In this document: positions 46,201 to 58,200 of the stretch, one piece after another
Position numbering within the stretch: position 1 is the first letter of the stretch
Layout of the letters: each line of letters begins with the position of its first letter
Assembly: GCA_000149265.1 (NCBI GenBank)
Contig: CH003201.1
Span: 263,763-327,762, forward strand
Length of the DNA: 64,000 bases
Origin: Ciona savignyi
Taxonomy: Eukaryota; Chordata; Ascidiacea; Phlebobranchia; Cionidae
Direction: 5' to 3'
Position numbers and translations under genes: made by a program
The notes under the pieces: model-generated
Databases searched by the model: none
What the model was told of the DNA's origin: nothing
What the model saw: the letters and a program-made list of their open reading frames with translations, nothing else

Positions 46201-49200
46201 ACATCTGTCAAACTGAAGGTATTGTGGTATATATATATATATTTTCTGGCCGTTAAGTCTGGCGGTTGTGCGTCGTCTTTCAATCGAAAGGTTACAGGTG
46301 CAAAACTGGTCTTTAGCTAGTCGGTTGTGTCCTTGGACAAGGCACTTTACGGACATTATCTGAACTCAGCGGATTAATGGGTTCTACCAAATTAAAGAAC
46401 GTGTCTATCATATACAACACACTGCAATAGCTCCGGTAACCCGACGATGGGCGCGAGGTGATCTGCTGATTGCCCATGTGTTAACCCCCTTGGTATGAAT
46501 ATCCTATTCTATTTATATGTATCTCGTATGCATTTTCCATCCATATCATTTGTTCCCATTGTTTCTTAGCATGGGAATACTACAAAGGCAGCTACTTTAT
46601 GTTTTCTCCACAAACTGCAAATCATAGCATTGCAAAATCAGCATGTATTGGACAAGGTGGACACCTTGCAATTATACCAGATGCAGAAACTCAAGCTTTC
46701 ATTAAAAACACCGGCAGTGCTTACAAAACCAAGGGAAAATGGATGACTAGTAATTCTGAAGGTGCAAAATTCATATTAGGTTTTTCTTTTACGTTTTAGT
46801 TTTTGTATATTCGTCTATTAGCTGACATTAGCTAAGCACCAGATTAAATGTTGATGTAATAACCATCTGCGAGCAAGGTAGTTGTGTACTTCATAAAAGC
46901 AGTTTAGTGAAATTTGCTTAAACCCAGTGGAATAATAGAACAACGTGGTAAATTTCAACAAAGATAAACATGATTAACCACAATATAAATTGTGTGACTT
47001 GAATCAATTCACTATGTTTATTTCAAAAACAGTAGTACAGCGACTATATGTGTGTGCTGTGTGTTTAAATCAAGTTATTTTGATTATATATGGCTTAGAC
47101 TAAACCTCATTGGCATTAATAGTGTAGCGATTCGACCTGCAGTTCGATAACCACTCGGGTCGACGTGTATATTGCAACTACCCACATGCACTTGCCAACA
47201 TAGGAAAACAAGGAAAATATGTAATTAACAAAATAAACCAAACACAATGCCACAACTAAACAGGAATCTAAAAAGAACACAACGTCACAAATAAATAGAA
47301 TTTAAGCAAAGGTGCACAGTGGGCGCAAAACTCTAAGACACTACAATAGTTGAATTTTAGTTTCATTTTCTTTCCTTCTTTATTACATTCAAGAAGAATA
47401 GCACAGGTATAGAAAAAGAAGTCAGGGAAAAAGGGAAAACTACCATAGTTAAAACATGTCAGTGAATACACCCGGTGTAACATAGCAAAAAAGTGACACA
47501 CTTTACCGAAAATAACAAATACATTTCACGATTCCAGCATACATAGATGCAGTGATAACATCAGATGGAACTGGTTGGGAATGGAGTACCACTGGAGTCA
47601 AGTTCTATTTTAAAACTACATATCGTGGAGATGGTGGTAAAATGTGTTCATAGCTATTTTTAAATAGTGTTCATATATGCAACATTCTAATTACTTTTTT
47701 AGTACAAAGTATCGTAGCTGATATAATATTGTGTATGATATTCTTGAAACAAAAATGTATTACATAACCTATATCCCAACTGCTTGGCCAATTATGCTTC
47801 CATATTAAGTCGCTAGATATTTCAAACCTTTAACTTGTTTCTATATAATTATTAGAAACCATATGCCTTCAGCAGTAAAATACATTCAGTGATTTAAATT
47901 TTGTTAAAAGCATTATTTAAATGGAGTACGGCATTAACGAGTTTAAAATTTGTGAACATGAAAATCGTTAAACAATAATGACCATATGATAAACAATCAT
48001 GAATATGTTGTATAATTAAAGAATAATAAGTATTATAAATATAACTAATATGTTTTAAGGACCATATATTGTAAACGGAAAGTACAACAATTGGCATATT
48101 TATCACCCGGGGGGGTTGTACAATAAAAACGCCGTAGTTAAATCATATAGTGGAATCGATAATTGGTATTGGAAAGCTGTTCCATCTTCAACTGTGGCTC
48201 ATTACATCTGCCAAGCTGAAGGTATTGTGGAATATGTCATTGTCACTTTCGTTTTATTAGTGTAGCGTTTCGACACAATTTATTTCACTGTTGCTCGTGA
48301 AATAAATTGTGCTGAAACGGTAAAACCAAAAATACAGAAAATTAGGCAATCAAATAATAAAAAATTAAACAAGTCAATAATGGAAAATCGGCGAGCGTCC
48401 AAAAATGCAAAGAATTTAAATCAATGATACAGAAATATAACTTTACATTAGGTATTCACCCCTAATTGATATCTAGGAGGTTGAATATGTGGGCATTGCT
48501 TAACACTCACTGGTTTTCTTACTTAAATGAATTTATAAAAGCTAAAGCTATTAATAAAATAGCTTGATGAATTACCGCGTTGCCTTTTAGCCGGTTGCAT
48601 GTTCGGAACTGGTCCCAAGCTAGTCGGTTGTGTCCTTGGGCAAGGCACTTAACGGTCATAGCCTGAACGCAGTGGAATTATGTGTTCTACCAAATTGGAA
48701 CGTCTTAATTATACACAAAATGGAACGTCTTAATTATACACAACATACTGTTATAGCAATGGTAACCCAATGAGCGCATGAGGTGATATGACGATTACCT
48801 GTGTGTATACCACTTTGATTTTCTCATTCACTGTCATAAACATGATATATCCCATCAATTTTATCTTAGTATTATTGCAAGCTGATACTATTTCGTTTTA
48901 GTAATTTTAAACTTTTTTACCGGAGCTATTGTAGTGTGTTATCTATGATTTACACGTTCCCTTAATTTGGTAAAACCCATTACTCCTCTGGGATTACGCA
49001 ATATCTGTTAAAAGCGTTGCCCAAGGTCACAACCGACTAGCTAGTGACGAGTTGCGAAAATTTAACCTTTCCATTTTGTAATTTCTAACTTTTATTACAT
49101 TTACATTTTTATAATAAACTTAGCCACCAAAGTTTATTTTTGCATTTCAGTAAAAAGCACAAAGCTAATTGTATCAAATTCAATGTTGAATGTAAAGCAT

Positions 49201-52200
49201 GGAGTGGATTATGTGGATTGTAAGCCAAATCTCTACCCTGCACCCCCTCTGTCTTGGATAAGGTAGAGTTTACTGTTGGGCAAATATTTGGACATGAAAT
49301 TTTTTTTCCACTTTATCCGAAAGCCGGCTCCCCCCTCAGTACTGGGTCGCGCTTGCACACTTTTACTCAAGACTTAAATAACACCAAATTTAATTAGTTA
49401 ATTTTGATTTAATTTGTTTCGTTGAAACTTATTTGTATTAATGTAAGGTTTAACGGCCACGTCATTTTTTCCTTAATTTGTAATGTGTTTATCCACTGAC
49501 GTGTTTTAACTACTGTAGTTTTGTCGTTTTGTCTCCTCAATGTAAAATAATTGTTTTATTCTTCTTTATTGTAACGAAGGAGCGAAAAAAATAAACTAAA
49601 CTAAATATTTGTATGTAATATAACATAGTTTTCTGTTGGATATACAATTGTTTATTTTTAGGAGGTACCTAAACAGTTACAGTATTCATGCAATAGACAT
49701 AAAATAAAAACATTTACCCATGCTTTTTTTGTCCTATACCAACAACATGCTTAATGAAATGTTTAACGGCGATATCACCTATTATGCCATGTGTATTTAC
49801 TGGCATGTTTTACCTACTATAGTTTTGCTGTTTAAACCCTTTTTAAATATCTGTGCTATTCATGTTAAATGTATTAAAAGAGCAAAAAATAAACTGAAAA
49901 ACATTTTTCTAGAATCTTTAAATAATAGTTAAGCCAGTTAGCACAATTAATAAGATTATCAGTGGTCTGCATGTACATTCATGTGCAATTATTTTAACTT
50001 TGTTTTCTTTAGAAACTCCCAACCAGTGTCAACAAACACAAGCGACAGAGTTTACCAAACCACAGCAAAAACTTTTTGGCAAAACAATTTGGGAACACGT
50101 TTATATTTTACTCGAGGATTAGCACAGGATTCAGGCGCTTATACCTGCAACGCGACATCACTTACCCAATCTGCAGCTATCACGGTGACAAGTAAGTTTG
50201 GTTTATTTATTTGTTTTACCGTGTTTTTTGTATTTATAATGGAACATTCCTGCATTCTAGCAATATATTACACTAAGTCAGGCCGGTTAGTCTGGCGGTT
50301 AAGTTCATTGCCTTTCAATTGTAAGGTTGCAGGTGTGGAAATGGTCGCTAGCTAGTCGGTTGTGTCCTTGGGCAAGGCACTTAACGGATATTGCCTGAAC
50401 CCAGAGGATTAATTGGTTCTAATAAATTAAAGGAACGTGTGAATCATGCACAACACACAGCAATAGCTGATAATTGCCGTGTTAACTCCCTTGGTTTTTC
50501 CATCCAAGGGGATAAACATGCATAACCTATCCTACCTGTCCAAGTGTTTGCTATCCAATATTCTCCGCTAGTTTAACCAGACTGAAAGCATAAACTGTCA
50601 GTACAAAGGGGTTTGAATTAATCACATACTTTTCTTCATTTGGCCTACTAAATAATCGTTTACTTTTTAAAAATTTTCCAAATTATTGTAATCTTGCTTA
50701 GGTTTAACAGCCTCGTACGCTATATTTAATATTTATATCCTTTTTAAGTGACATGTTTAACAACTTTTCAGTTTGCCGTCTTTTCCTGCTCCTGTGTTTG
50801 TGATTTACTTATATGCTGCTATTTATTACTAGAGTAAAAAATTAAACTTAATTGTTTTTTAAGGAGATTTGGTAAAACTTTAAAGAAATTATCCACTCAA
50901 TCCATATTTATTATATGTTACAGTTGATAAAAAGGCGAGAGTTTATGCGACAAAATTGACAACATCATCGTACACTTGCAAATTTATCGGAGACTCCACT
51001 CCATCTGTTCACTGGAATATTAATGACATCACAATCAACAAAGAAGTGGCGTTTGTTACAACCACAATGCTGAATCAGCATGAAGTATCGAGCGAGATTT
51101 CCAATTTATTGTTTGGAACTGGAGATGTTGTTTCATGCTGGGCAAGTAATTCATACGGAAGCTCGGATATGACATCACAATCTGCATTCGCTGGTAAGGA
51201 TTTAAAAAAAAGACTAAAAAAATAATTATTAATATATTAGGATAGGATATATATGTTTATCCCTGTTAATTGGAAAACCAAGGGGGTTAACACACCGGCA
51301 ATCGTCAGATCACCTCGCTTACCGGAGCTATTGCAGTCTGTTGTATATGATACACACGTTCCTTTAATTTGGTAGCTAATCCATTAATCCGCTCAGTTCA
51401 GGCAATGTCTGTAAAGTGCCTTGCCCAAGGACACAACCCACTAGCTAGCCACCAGTTTTGCACCTGTAACCCTTCGATTGAAAGGCGACGCACTTAACTG
51501 TTAGACCAACGGGCCGATTGAAGATTAAATTTAAGATTAGATGTGCCTGTTTTAGCTCCATGTTGGAAGATTCAAAGGGCGTTATTACACAAGCAATCGT
51601 TGGATTACCTTGCGCCCATCGTGCGATTACTCAAACTTTTTGAGTGCATTGTGTATAAAAACAAATTGTACTTAATATAACTAATTATACCTTGATCAGA
51701 GTTTCATGGCCAATTTATTTAGAATTTCNNNNNNNNNNNNNNNNNNNNNNNNNNNNNNNNNNNNNNNNNNNNNNNNNNNNNNNNNNNNNNNNNNNNNNNN
51801 NNNNNNNNNNNNNNNNNNNNNNNNNNNNNNNNNNNNNNNNNNNNNNNNNNNNNNNNNNNNNNNNNNNNNNNNNNNNNNNNNNNNNNNNNNNNNNNNNNNN
51901 NNNNNNNNNNNNNNNNNNNNNNNNNNNNNNNNNNNNNNNNNNNNNNNNNNNNNNNNNNNNNNNNNNNNNNNNNNNNNNNNNNNNNNNNNNNNNNNNNNNN
52001 NNNNNNNNNNNNNNNNNNNNNNNGGCGCTAGCTAGTTGGTTCTGTCCATAGCCAAGGCACCTAACGGACATTGCCTAGAAGAATAATGAGTTCTACCAAA
52101 TTAAAGGAACTTTTGAATCATACACAACACACCTACAATAGCTCCGGCAACCCGACGGTGGGCGCGAGGTGATCTGAAGATTGCTCATGTGTTAACCCCC

Positions 52201-55200
52201 TTGGTTTTCCCATTCACGGGGATAAACATAAATACCCCATCCTATCCTAACTCTCCTAGACTTGCCAAGTATATCAGCCACCGCAGCACCTGGCGCATGC
52301 CCAGGTAGCCAGCTACAAATCAATTGGTCCGATCTAACTAAAAGCAAAGGGAACATCACATACAGCATGAGTGTTTACTCTGGCTATTACGCCAAGCTGA
52401 AATACTTTAGCCAGAACTCAACCAGTGATAACAGATATTCAACCACTCTTGATAATTTGGTGCCACGTACTTTGTATGTTGTGGAGGTAATTATTTGCTA
52501 TGTGCATGGTATTGTTTCTGTGCTGTTTATATTAATATTAAGGATATGATAGGATATTCAGGTTTATCATTGTGAATGGATAAACCAAGGGGGTTAACAC
52601 ACAGGCAATCGTCGGAGTTACCTGTGCCCCGCCCACCGTAGGGGGTTACCAAAGCATATTTGCAGTGTGTTGTGTATGATAGACACGTTCCTTTAATTTT
52701 AGTAGTCCACTGAGGTTCAGGCTACATTCGTTGCATTGCCCAAGGATACAATGGTGTAGATAGCGACCAGTTTCGAACCGGCAACTCCTTGGCTGAAAAC
52801 ACCACCCGTAACCCACAAAGCTAATCGATTGGACAAACAAAGATAGTCTGGTGCTAAAGAATAAAACATTCATGAACAAGGCAATGTCTGGATGGTTAAA
52901 CTTATATTATTGCAAAAAAATGACTAATTATCTTGGTGAGGGTAATCTGTTGTCTTTTAGCCGAAGGATAGCAGGTCAACCCAACGGTGTAAGATCTAAA
53001 AATAAACTGACGTTTGTATTTAAACTGTCCTTTCTATATGAATTTGTATCAACACACTTAATCCAGTTCCACCTGTTTTGCAGATTCGTTTATTTCCTAG
53101 AATATTCCAAAAAAGTGGAACGACTATATCCAAGCACAACTGGTGTCAAACCGAGTGTTTCCTTCGCGAATATCAGTTTGGGGTTCGATAAGAAGTCATG
53201 TTCCCTATCATGGGGTGATGGGGGAACTCCCGGGGTAATTGGATCAAGGGTGGGTTGGATTTGTGATGCTTTTGTAAATATATTTTATTTAGCATTTTAG
53301 CACATTTTATGACATATTTTGGTCTGCTTTGCTGATTATACCAAAAAACTGACTGATTGAATCAATAATAATGTTAAACCAAAAATTTCAAAAAATTATT
53401 TTGAAGTATTAACAGGAGGACAATTGTAATATTACCAAACTGAAAAATAATAGAATATCGCCGAGTGTAAAAATTAAATTATTGACATAGAAATAACATA
53501 GAACAAATTTACACTGTGTCAATAATTTAAATTCTTAATTTTTTATGTTCAACGATTTCCGGTATTTTAGTTTTTTCTTTGATTATTAAATTGCTTGATT
53601 TTCTATCCTTTTTGGTTTAAACCTTGTTTTTGGGTTGGTTAGTTTATGTGGTTGGCAAAGTTAACCAAGTAATAAATTGTGCTGAAAATCTACACTTTTA
53701 CAAATATCGAAAACACACCGTGGAAACATATTTTGAGAAAGCAATGTCTTAGGACTGTGTGTGACATAAATTATATCTTGTGAAAGAAATTTAGATATTT
53801 AAATTCTGCTTAAATTTTTTAGCCAAATTTAATTAAATAAATTTCGAAAGGTTTAATTTGACTTTAAATGCGATTATACCGAAATTGAGATAAGATAGGA
53901 TATTTATGTTTATACCCGTGAATGAGAAAACACAATAGGTGTTACCACAATAGTCATATAATCTCATGCCCACCTTCGGGTTACCCTAGCTACTGCAGTG
54001 TGTTGTGCATGATTCACATGTTTCTTTAATTTAGTAGAATTAATTCGCTGGTTCAGGCAATGTCTGTTAGGTACCTTGTCCAGCCAACTAGCCAAGGACA
54101 ATTTTTGAGTCTGCAACCCTTCGGCTAAAAGGCAATGCACAGATCCACCAAGCTAATCTGTCAGACATGAGACATATTAAATCGAATACCCATTCTATCT
54201 AATGATAACAATGCATACAGATTGACGATTATATATTTTTGTTTTTTCAGATAATAGTGACCAGCAGTGTATACAAAACTGCTGATGGATCGATCTATAA
54301 TATTACCCAATCAGTTCATGATGCACCTATGTACTCGTATACTTTCCAAACTAAGGCAAATCGAAAACACAACGTAATAGTTGCTGCAAAAACTTGTTCT
54401 GAAGTTGGGTTAGCGGTTGTTACAATTGGACAATGCATTACACATGTACAAGGTAATGAGAAAAAAGGACTTCAATATTTCCCCAACCAAGATACAGTTG
54501 ACCTATGCAGACATCCAAACTAAGCATGATCAATATTCTTAGTATTATTCCTTTACATTTTGTCCGACTGATTAGTCTGGCGGTTTAGTGCGACGCCTTT
54601 CAACCGAAAGGTTGTAGGTTCAAAACTAGTCGCTAACAGGTCGGTTGTGTCCTTGGGCAAGGCACTAAACAGACATTGCCCGAACCCAGCGGATTAATGG
54701 GTTCTACCAAATTGAAGAAACGTATCTATCATATACAACACACTGCAATATCTCCGGTTACCCGACAGTGGACGCAAGATGATCTGACGATTGCCTGTGT
54801 GATAACCCCCTTGGTTTTCCCATTCATGGAGATAAACATGAAAAAACATGAATATCCTGTCCTATTTTATAACAACAGGGATCGTATTTTTTACTGCATA
54901 TTTTTTACCGTTTTCTAAGTTTTAACCCGATGATAGGCAGTATATCAATCGGTTACATTAACCAATTGGTCACACAACCATCCCAAGAAAGTTCCTATTT
55001 ATTGCATACATTAATCGGTTACGTTAATTGGTTCCTAAATGATTGGACCGTTTTTTTTTTAAACGAAGAGGTATTTGAATCAGTCACATATTTACCATTT
55101 TGCCATACAGCCGTTCCAAGTTCCAACATTATTCATATTTATTGCAACTGACAAATATTTTTTTCCATCAGCTCCACCAGAAATAGCAACCCCCACTGCA

Positions 55201-58200
55201 TTAGGAGACTCAACCCACACCTCCTACCTCACAATCACCAAACCAGATGAATCGAACGGGCCAATCAGGTGACACATTCTGCAATATTAAAGCTCACAGT
55301 ACTTTATTATTGCAGATTTGCTTGGTGGAAGTGTAGCGTATAGAGTTTGCGTATTGCCCTCTGTGCCTTTTTCTTTAAAGCTATTTTGTGACGTCATGCT
55401 CTTTTTAGATTCCCGTTCAGTTGTCGCTTTGTGATTGGTTGATTTTGTTGATTACGTGTTTTCCTCGTTTTTCCTATGTTAGCAAGTACATGTGATTAGT
55501 TGCAATACAGAGTCGAGCCCACAACTCGAATAATGAGTTGCCTTTCAGCCGTAAGGTTGTAGGATTGAAACTGATTGCTTGCAGGGATAAACATTATAAT
55601 ATCAGATGGAGTTTTAAAGCATGAAAATAATCACATTAGAGAAATACCCCAAAATTTTTGTTTAAATATACCCTGTGTTTAATATATTTATTGTTAGGTT
55701 CACTGTTGTTTTGTTATATTTAAGATTTTGTATTGTAATAACCTCCTATAGAATTAATAATTAATTATTTATGACCACAATATTCATTAACTGGACTCTC
55801 CATTCATGTGTTCGTTTAACAAATTTCATTTTCAGCTGTTATGTTGTGATCGGATATAAAGGACCAAGCATTCGAAGACATGATCACACTTGGCTTCAAA
55901 TAACAAACATAACCAACAACAAAGACCATTCAATCTATTGTGTGGCAACTCTACCAAGGTATGTTTCGATGCAAGTTGTAATTGGGAGCATTCTATTTGT
56001 TATGTGCCTTAATAATTATTTCACTCTAACAATATATACAACTATCATTTTATTAATCATACACACACTTGTCAATACAAGTATAAGAATTAATGAAAAC
56101 ACGTTTTATGCGCCACATATGGGATATTACATAGAACTCATATAACAAGAATTTGAAATAGAAGCCTTTGTAGTCACAACACTGCAGTAATTCAAAAATA
56201 TGCAATATTGCAGTGTGTTTTAGGTTTAATACCCTTTAGGTCAGTGGTTCTTAAACTTTTTCATTCGCGCCCCCCTTGAGATTTGTGATTCATGCTCACG
56301 CCTCACCTACTCAAAAATCAAATTTACGAAAAATAGAACAATAATTTATTTGCCATTACCCTGCTTAGTGTAAAGGATGCAACTGTTTTTGGGGAAGTCG
56401 TTTAATTCGAGGCTTTGTTAAAGACAACGAACATCCAGTTTGTTACGACATTTTGTTGTTATACTCACAAGTCCCGAAAATCCACTTTCACATAAATATG
56501 TCACTGTCATGCTCGCGCCCCCCTTGAGAAGCTTTCACGGCCCCCAAGGGGGGCGCGCCCTCCAGTTTAAGAACCCCTGCTTTAGGTAGTAGTTAAATGC
56601 ACTGAATATTGGATAATATGTTAAGTGCCTTACACAAGGGCACAATTATCCAACAATCACCTAATATATCGTTTGGGCTTAATTCAATTTTATTTGCTCA
56701 TTATTGCTCATAACCTTTTTACGACTGTTCGTTTTGCCGTCTTTTCCTATTCCTGTGTCGTGATTTGATTCGTTTGTCATTTTGTAATACTGGGGCAAAA
56801 ATGAATAAACCAAACTAACTAAACTAATTGATCATTGATGACTACAGATTCAATGAAACAAGAAAGCAAGTAAAGTTGTCATCAAGCGACACAACACAAT
56901 GTTCACTGGGATCATCTGATTTTATCAATTGCACCAACAAACCTATGACCAACGGACAGACATACATGTAAGGATATAAGGGTAAAAAATTGCAGACAAA
57001 TGTGCATAAATGTAGTATTGTTTATTGAGCTAAGCAAGCTGTAATTTTCTAGAGTGTAAGCGCTAACTAAATCCTTTTTTAAATGATGTTTTAACGACTG
57101 TTCGTTTTACCGTCTTTTCCTGTTCCTGTGTCGTGATTTGTTTTTTTGCTGTTATTTAATGCTAGTGAAGAAAATGAATAAACTAAACTTGAAGTTTTTA
57201 ATTTTTTAGATTTTATGTGTTGTCAGTTAGGAAATCAACTGATTGTTTGTTTTTCTCCTGTTATACATATTTATTGAAGGACTTTCAACTTATATAAATC
57301 ATCTAACTTTATATTCTAGATTTCAAGTTGTCTCCATAACTTCAGCTGATGGAGTTTACTTGACACAAAGTAGTCGCGCAATTGTTACAAACCCAATTAA
57401 AGCAGAAAATACACTTATAATAGCAAGTAATTGATATGATCCCAATTATGCAATATCCATTTGGAGTAACCTATTTCCTTTTTACAGTTGCAGTAGTTTC
57501 TTCGTTCTTGGTTCTTGTATCAATAGCAGCTGGTTACTTCTACCATAAAACGAGGTAAAATTAGATAATAAGATATTTATGTTTATCATCATAATTAAAA
57601 AAATGCAAGGCCATTATCACATTGACAATAATTATCAAATTCTCAGACAGACCGTCGAGTAACCGAAGCTATTGTAGTGTGTTGTCTCTAATTGAGATGT
57701 TTTTTTCAGATTTATTAGAACCTACTTATCCACTGGATTCAGGTAATGTCCACCAAGGGTCTTGTCCGAGGACACAACAGACTAATTTATATGAGAATAT
57801 TTAACAATGCTCTTACGAACCTTAAACTAACAAACTACAAGAATTGGGTATTTGATAGTAAAACTGAACTTGTGTATGTTTGCCTGATTAAAAAATGAAC
57901 AAATTGATATAAAAATTAATTACTTTCACAATGTCACAGATTACAGCCAGCAACTGTTCCTGTGAAAAATCTTGCACAAACTGAAGGTTTCTAATTCTTA
58001 ATAGTTTTGCAACCAGTGGATTGATTGTTATTTATGCTTGTATTGGGTCATATAGGTTGGGCTATTTATATTTATGTGAATCGGAAAACGCAAGGTGTTA
58101 TCCCATGTGCAATCATTATAATTATCGCATGTTACTGCAGCTATTGCGTTGTGTTGTATATGAATAAGATGTTCCTTTAGTTTATTTAAAACCCATTAAT

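Larger units (their letters stand above)
44297..46218 (+). other. First C-type lectin-like domain cassette (exons 2-4)
   Basis: Three exons, all starting after one base of a split codon and ending with one base left over, so the cassette is symmetrical and can duplicate without breaking frame. The lectin landmarks WEYYKG, GHLAIIPD, WEW, NNWHIYQPN and YICQ are present. The canonical calcium-site motifs (EPN or QPD, and WND) are not: the positions read QPN and WHWG. Carbohydrate binding through calcium is therefore doubtful. Confidence 0.8.

Noticed and set aside
52851-53300. A 149-residue plus-strand frame as a single exon
   Set aside because: Its first half is intron and repeat sequence; only the part after the acceptor near 53084 or 53102 fits the receptor.
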